Source of the DNA: Myxococcales bacterium
GTDB lineage: Bacteria > Myxococcota_A > UBA9160 > SMWR01
Reading direction: 5' to 3'
DNA: 6,365 bases
Assembly (NCBI GenBank): GCA_022572485.1
Contig: JACZVU010000155.1
Span: 1-6,365 of the forward strand
Shown here: piece after piece, positions 4,654 to 6,365 of the stretch
Numbering within the stretch: the first letter of the stretch is position 1
Layout: the number at the start of each line of letters is the position of its first letter
Position numbers and translations under genes: made by a program
Notes under the pieces: generated by a model
What the model saw: only the letters and a program-made list of their open reading frames with translations
Told to the model about the DNA's origin: nothing
The model's database searches: none

Positions 4654-5853
4654 TCACTCTCGGAGCGCCGCGACGATTCCCTCGTACATGGCGTTTTGCA
4701 GCAGCCAATCTGAGTCGTGGTCGGCGTGCGGCCATGCACTGTGTTGCGCGATGACAACCCCTTCCTTCGGATCCACATAGATTCTCTGCCCGAAGACTCC
4801 GTATCCTCCGAAAACGCCATCGCCCTCGAGCCACCACTGATATCCGTAATCGGGACTCCCTCTCGATGGCGTCGTGGATTCTCTCATCCAGCCCTCTGCG
4901 AGCACCTCGGTACCGTCCGCCAGCTTGCCGCCGTTGAGTACAAATAATCCGATCCGGCCGTAGTCGCGCAGTGTTGCGCTGATACAACACCCCCCGAACT
5001 CCCCGCCGCCCGGCTCCACCAACTGCCAGTAGGCGTCCGCCTCCATCCCGAAGGGCACCCAGATTTTCTCGGACAGATAGGTCGAGAGATTATTGCCAAT
5101 CGCGGAACGCAAGAGTGTGCCGACCAGGTTGGTTTCTGCTGTGTTGTAATTGAACACTTCGCCGGGCGCCGCGTCTCGCGGCTTCGCGCGCAGATACTCG
5201 TAGAGACCGAGCGTGTCCCACTCGACACGATTGATGTCGGAATTCCGATCCTCGTAGTCTTCATTCCACTCAACGCCAGACGACATCTGCAAGATGTTTC
5301 GAATGCTCGCCTCGTCGTAGGAGGAATCCTTCAGACGCGGCAGGTAGTCGGTCACCTTTTCGTCGACACTCTTGATATATCCGTCACGAATGGCGGCCCC
5401 CACCAGCAACGAAGTGACGGATTTTGCAACTGAAAACGAAATCCAACTCGTATCCTTGGTGTTGCCGAGCCCGTAGCGTTCGTAGACGATTTTACCGTTC
5501 TTGATCACCAGCAAGCCGGCGATCTTCGTGCTCGCGAAATACTCGTCGATCGTGTAGTCCGTTTCGTCGGAAGAAAACGAAACATCATCGAGCTCCACCC
5601 TTTCGACAGGCAAGGCGTATACAGAATCTCCAGCACGGATCACTCGGGTCGGAGCGATCTTTTCATTGTTCCGATAACCCGCGATCTGTTGGCTCGGCGT
5701 CCAGAACAGGATGTCCTCCGGCGAACCAAAATTCTTTTCGTCATCGGACAGGGTCGGTGGGGGGGCGACCGCGCAGGAAATCACGCACGCAGACAACAGA
5801 ACAGTCGCGGCGAGCTGTGTGCGGAAACGGAATGAACAGCTCGTCCTGGACAT
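4654..5853 (-). CDS. Serine hydrolase lipoprotein, class C beta-lactamase / NylB-like family
   Basis: This 399-residue protein has a lipoprotein signal (basic start, hydrophobic stretch, lipobox LSAC at 20-23), so it is probably anchored in the outer or inner membrane facing the periplasm. The remainder is a penicillin-binding-protein-like serine hydrolase domain. SVAK (141-144) within SWISFSVAKSVTSLL supplies the nucleophile Ser141 and base Lys144. FNYNTAETNL (234-243) supplies the catalytic Tyr236 in the form seen in 6-aminohexanoate-dimer hydrolase (NylB)-like members. GVFGQRIYVDP and VVIAQHSAWP (352-375) form the third wall of the active site. Such enzymes hydrolyse esters, amides or peptides; the substrate is unknown and beta-lactam resistance should not be assumed. 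Length and motifs are intact. ATG 5853-5851 is preferred to the adjacent GTG because GAGG lies seven bases before it. The gene is flanked by direct copies B and C of the repeat module. Confidence 0.88.
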   Translation of the reverse strand: MSRTSCSFRFRTQLAATVLLSACVISCAVAPPPTLSDDEKNFGSPEDILFWTPSQQIAGYRNNEKIAPTRVIRAGDSVYALPVERVELDDVSFSSDETDYTIDEYFASTKIAGLLVIKNGKIVYERYGLGNTKDTSWISFSVAKSVTSLLVGAAIRDGYIKSVDEKVTDYLPRLKDSSYDEASIRNILQMSSGVEWNEDYEDRNSDINRVEWDTLGLYEYLRAKPRDAAPGEVFNYNTAETNLVGTLLRSAIGNNLSTYLSEKIWVPFGMEADAYWQLVEPGGGEFGGCCISATLRDYGRIGLFVLNGGKLADGTEVLAEGWMRESTTPSRGSPDYGYQWWLEGDGVFGGYGVFGQRIYVDPKEGVVIAQHSAWPHADHDSDWLLQNAMYEGIVAALRE

Positions 5854-6163
5854 CACTTAGCCTCGTCTCGATTTGGATGAGTGGATAGATAACTTAAGCC
5901 AGGTTTTCGCCAAGGCCCAATAGGGCTGATTCTGTCAAGCGGCGGGTTAGGCCCAAGGGGCCCGGTTGCAGCGCGCAGCGGCGGATTAGGCCCCTCTCCC
6001 ACCCTCATCGAAAATGGCCTTTCGCCCTCGTTTACACCGACCCGTGTGTGGGGACTGCTGTGGGGGATTTGCACGAACGAGCCCCATCCAGCTCAAACAC
6101 TTTTTCGGCCTAACTCTGCAACATCGCTAGAACATTGAGAAAACCCCGACCCCCGGTTCCGCG
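5854..6163. other. Noncoding region upstream of the hydrolase gene
   Basis: About 310 bases hold no supported gene. They contain the hydrolase ribosome binding site (GAGG on the minus strand, 5861-5864), two 17-base direct repeats, and GCCTAAC at 6108-6114. On the minus strand a perfect TTGACA (5938-5933) occurs, but no -10 element sits 16-18 bases downstream. Confidence 0.5.
5938..5993 (+). repeat. Pair of 17-base direct repeats upstream of the hydrolase gene
   Basis: AGCGGCGGGTTAGGCCC (5938-5954) and AGCGGCGGATTAGGCCC (5977-5993) differ at one base and start 39 bases apart. The same GTTAGGC core recurs inverted at 6108-6114. The position, 85-140 bases before the hydrolase start, suits regulator binding sites. 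Confidence 0.6.
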
Positions 6164-6208
6164 CTCATAACCCGGAGGTCGGGGGTTCGAATCCCTCCCC
6201 CGCTACCA
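6164..6208 (+). pseudogene. 3' half of a tRNA-Met(CAU) gene, probably initiator type
   Basis: Starting inside the anticodon loop, CTCATAA (6164-6170, anticodon CAT at 6166-6168) is followed by the 3' anticodon stem CCCGG, variable loop AGGTC, T-stem GGGGG, T-loop TTCGAAT, T-stem CCCTC, acceptor strand CCCCGCT, discriminator A and CCA (6206-6208). Every segment has its canonical length. CCC at positions 39-41 is typical of initiator tRNAs. No D-arm or 5' acceptor strand is present upstream, and one anticodon-stem pair (C-C) is broken at the junction, so this is a truncated copy of the kind left by tRNA-targeting integrases. Confidence 0.75.
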
Positions 6209-6234
6209 GGAAATGACGCGCCCCGAGGAGTCAC

Positions 6235-6345
6235 GCCACCCAGGGAAGCACCAGCCAAGTTCCGAGCCCGGGGGGGCATGTGTTGTAGCGCCCCCCCGCT
6301 ACCAAAAAATGAAGCGCCCGGAGTCTTGAGGACTTCGGGCGCTTT
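6235..6345 (+). repeat. tRNA-tail/terminator module, copy C (plus orientation)
   Basis: Beginning GCCACCCAGGGAAGCACC and ending GGGCGCTTT, it has the same 111-base length and order as copy A, with five mismatches in the first 56 bases. It lies 26 bases after the tRNA-Met fragment. That fragment itself ends in the same CCCCCGCTACCA followed by GGAAATGA, a fourth partial copy of the junction, so the arrangement here is a tandem duplication of the tRNA tail. Confidence 0.85.
6312..6344 (+). terminator. Rho-independent terminator (copy C)
   Basis: AAGCGCCCG (6312-6320) pairs with CGGGCGCTT (6336-6344), and inner AGTC/GACT adds four pairs around a TTGAG loop. TTTTGCGTTT follows. It is the best-formed of the three copies and resembles a native tRNA-gene terminator. 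Confidence 0.75.
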
Positions 6346-6365
6346 TGCGTTTCGCCTCACTAAGA

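Noticed and set aside
4654..5853. Calling the serine hydrolase an antibiotic-resistance beta-lactamase
   Set aside because: It has the fold motifs (SxxK, Tyr) but the FNYNTAETN form and lipoprotein anchor fit NylB/esterase-like relatives; nothing shows beta-lactam activity.
5910..5938. TTGACA on the minus strand as a promoter for the hydrolase gene
   Set aside because: The hexamer is perfect, but the bases 17 downstream read CCTTGG; no acceptable -10 at 16-18 bases.
6127..6360. Minus-strand open frame of 77 codons across the tRNA fragment and copy C, containing GGIRTPDLRVMSA
   Set aside because: This peptide is the antisense translation of a tRNA 3' half, a well-known recurring spurious ORF. 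No ribosome binding site; the DNA is explained by tRNA and terminator sequence.
1..6365. CRISPR array or Cas genes
   Set aside because: No regularly spaced short repeats with unique spacers and no Cas-like protein are present.

Overview
The window looks like an accessory region from a moderately GC-rich Gram-negative bacterium. The evidence is a lipoprotein-type serine hydrolase, two Sec-type secreted proteins, Shine-Dalgarno-led starts and a CCA-encoding tRNA-Met(CAU) fragment. The phylum cannot be fixed from sequence alone; the mix of genes would suit an uncultured or deltaproteobacterial-type genome, but that is only an impression.

Left edge (1-682): the 5' part of a minus-strand gene of unknown function runs off the window at base 1. 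It is followed by about 450 bases with no convincing gene. Core (683-3008, plus strand): four genes lie head to tail. They are a class III nucleotidyl-cyclase-fold protein with a TTG start, two small basic helix-turn-helix proteins that are paralogues and overlap by 41 bases, and a protein ending in a CAP12/Pycsar-effector-type TIR domain (predicted NAD+ glycohydrolase). A cyclase-like gene beside a TIR effector recalls Pycsar and CBASS anti-phage signalling. However, the TIR protein has no recognisable cyclic-nucleotide receptor domain, and two DNA-binding-type proteins sit in between, so this would be a variant or a different system. The CCAGRCGTTAG motif occurs just before the cyclase gene and again just before the HTH-HTH-TIR genes. 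Each copy is part of a small hairpin resembling an integron attC site, so the two blocks may have arrived as separate cassettes.

Middle (3038-4305): a small secreted carboxypeptidase-regulatory-like domain protein has a good sigma-70-type promoter. A convergent minus-strand gene encodes an unknown secreted protein with a perfect AAGGAGGT ribosome binding site.

Right (4306-6365): a minus-strand NylB-like/class C beta-lactamase-fold lipoprotein is followed by a noncoding region with direct repeats and the 3' half of a tRNA-Met gene. A module of about 111 bases, consisting of a GC-rich leader, the tRNA 3' tail (CCCCCGCTACCA) and a strong terminator hairpin, occurs three times: 3651-3761 (minus), 4391-4565 (plus, carrying a 77-base insert) and 6235-6345 (plus). 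These copies bracket the unknown secreted gene as inverted repeats and the hydrolase gene as direct repeats. The pattern points to repeated recombination or insertion at tRNA-derived sequence.
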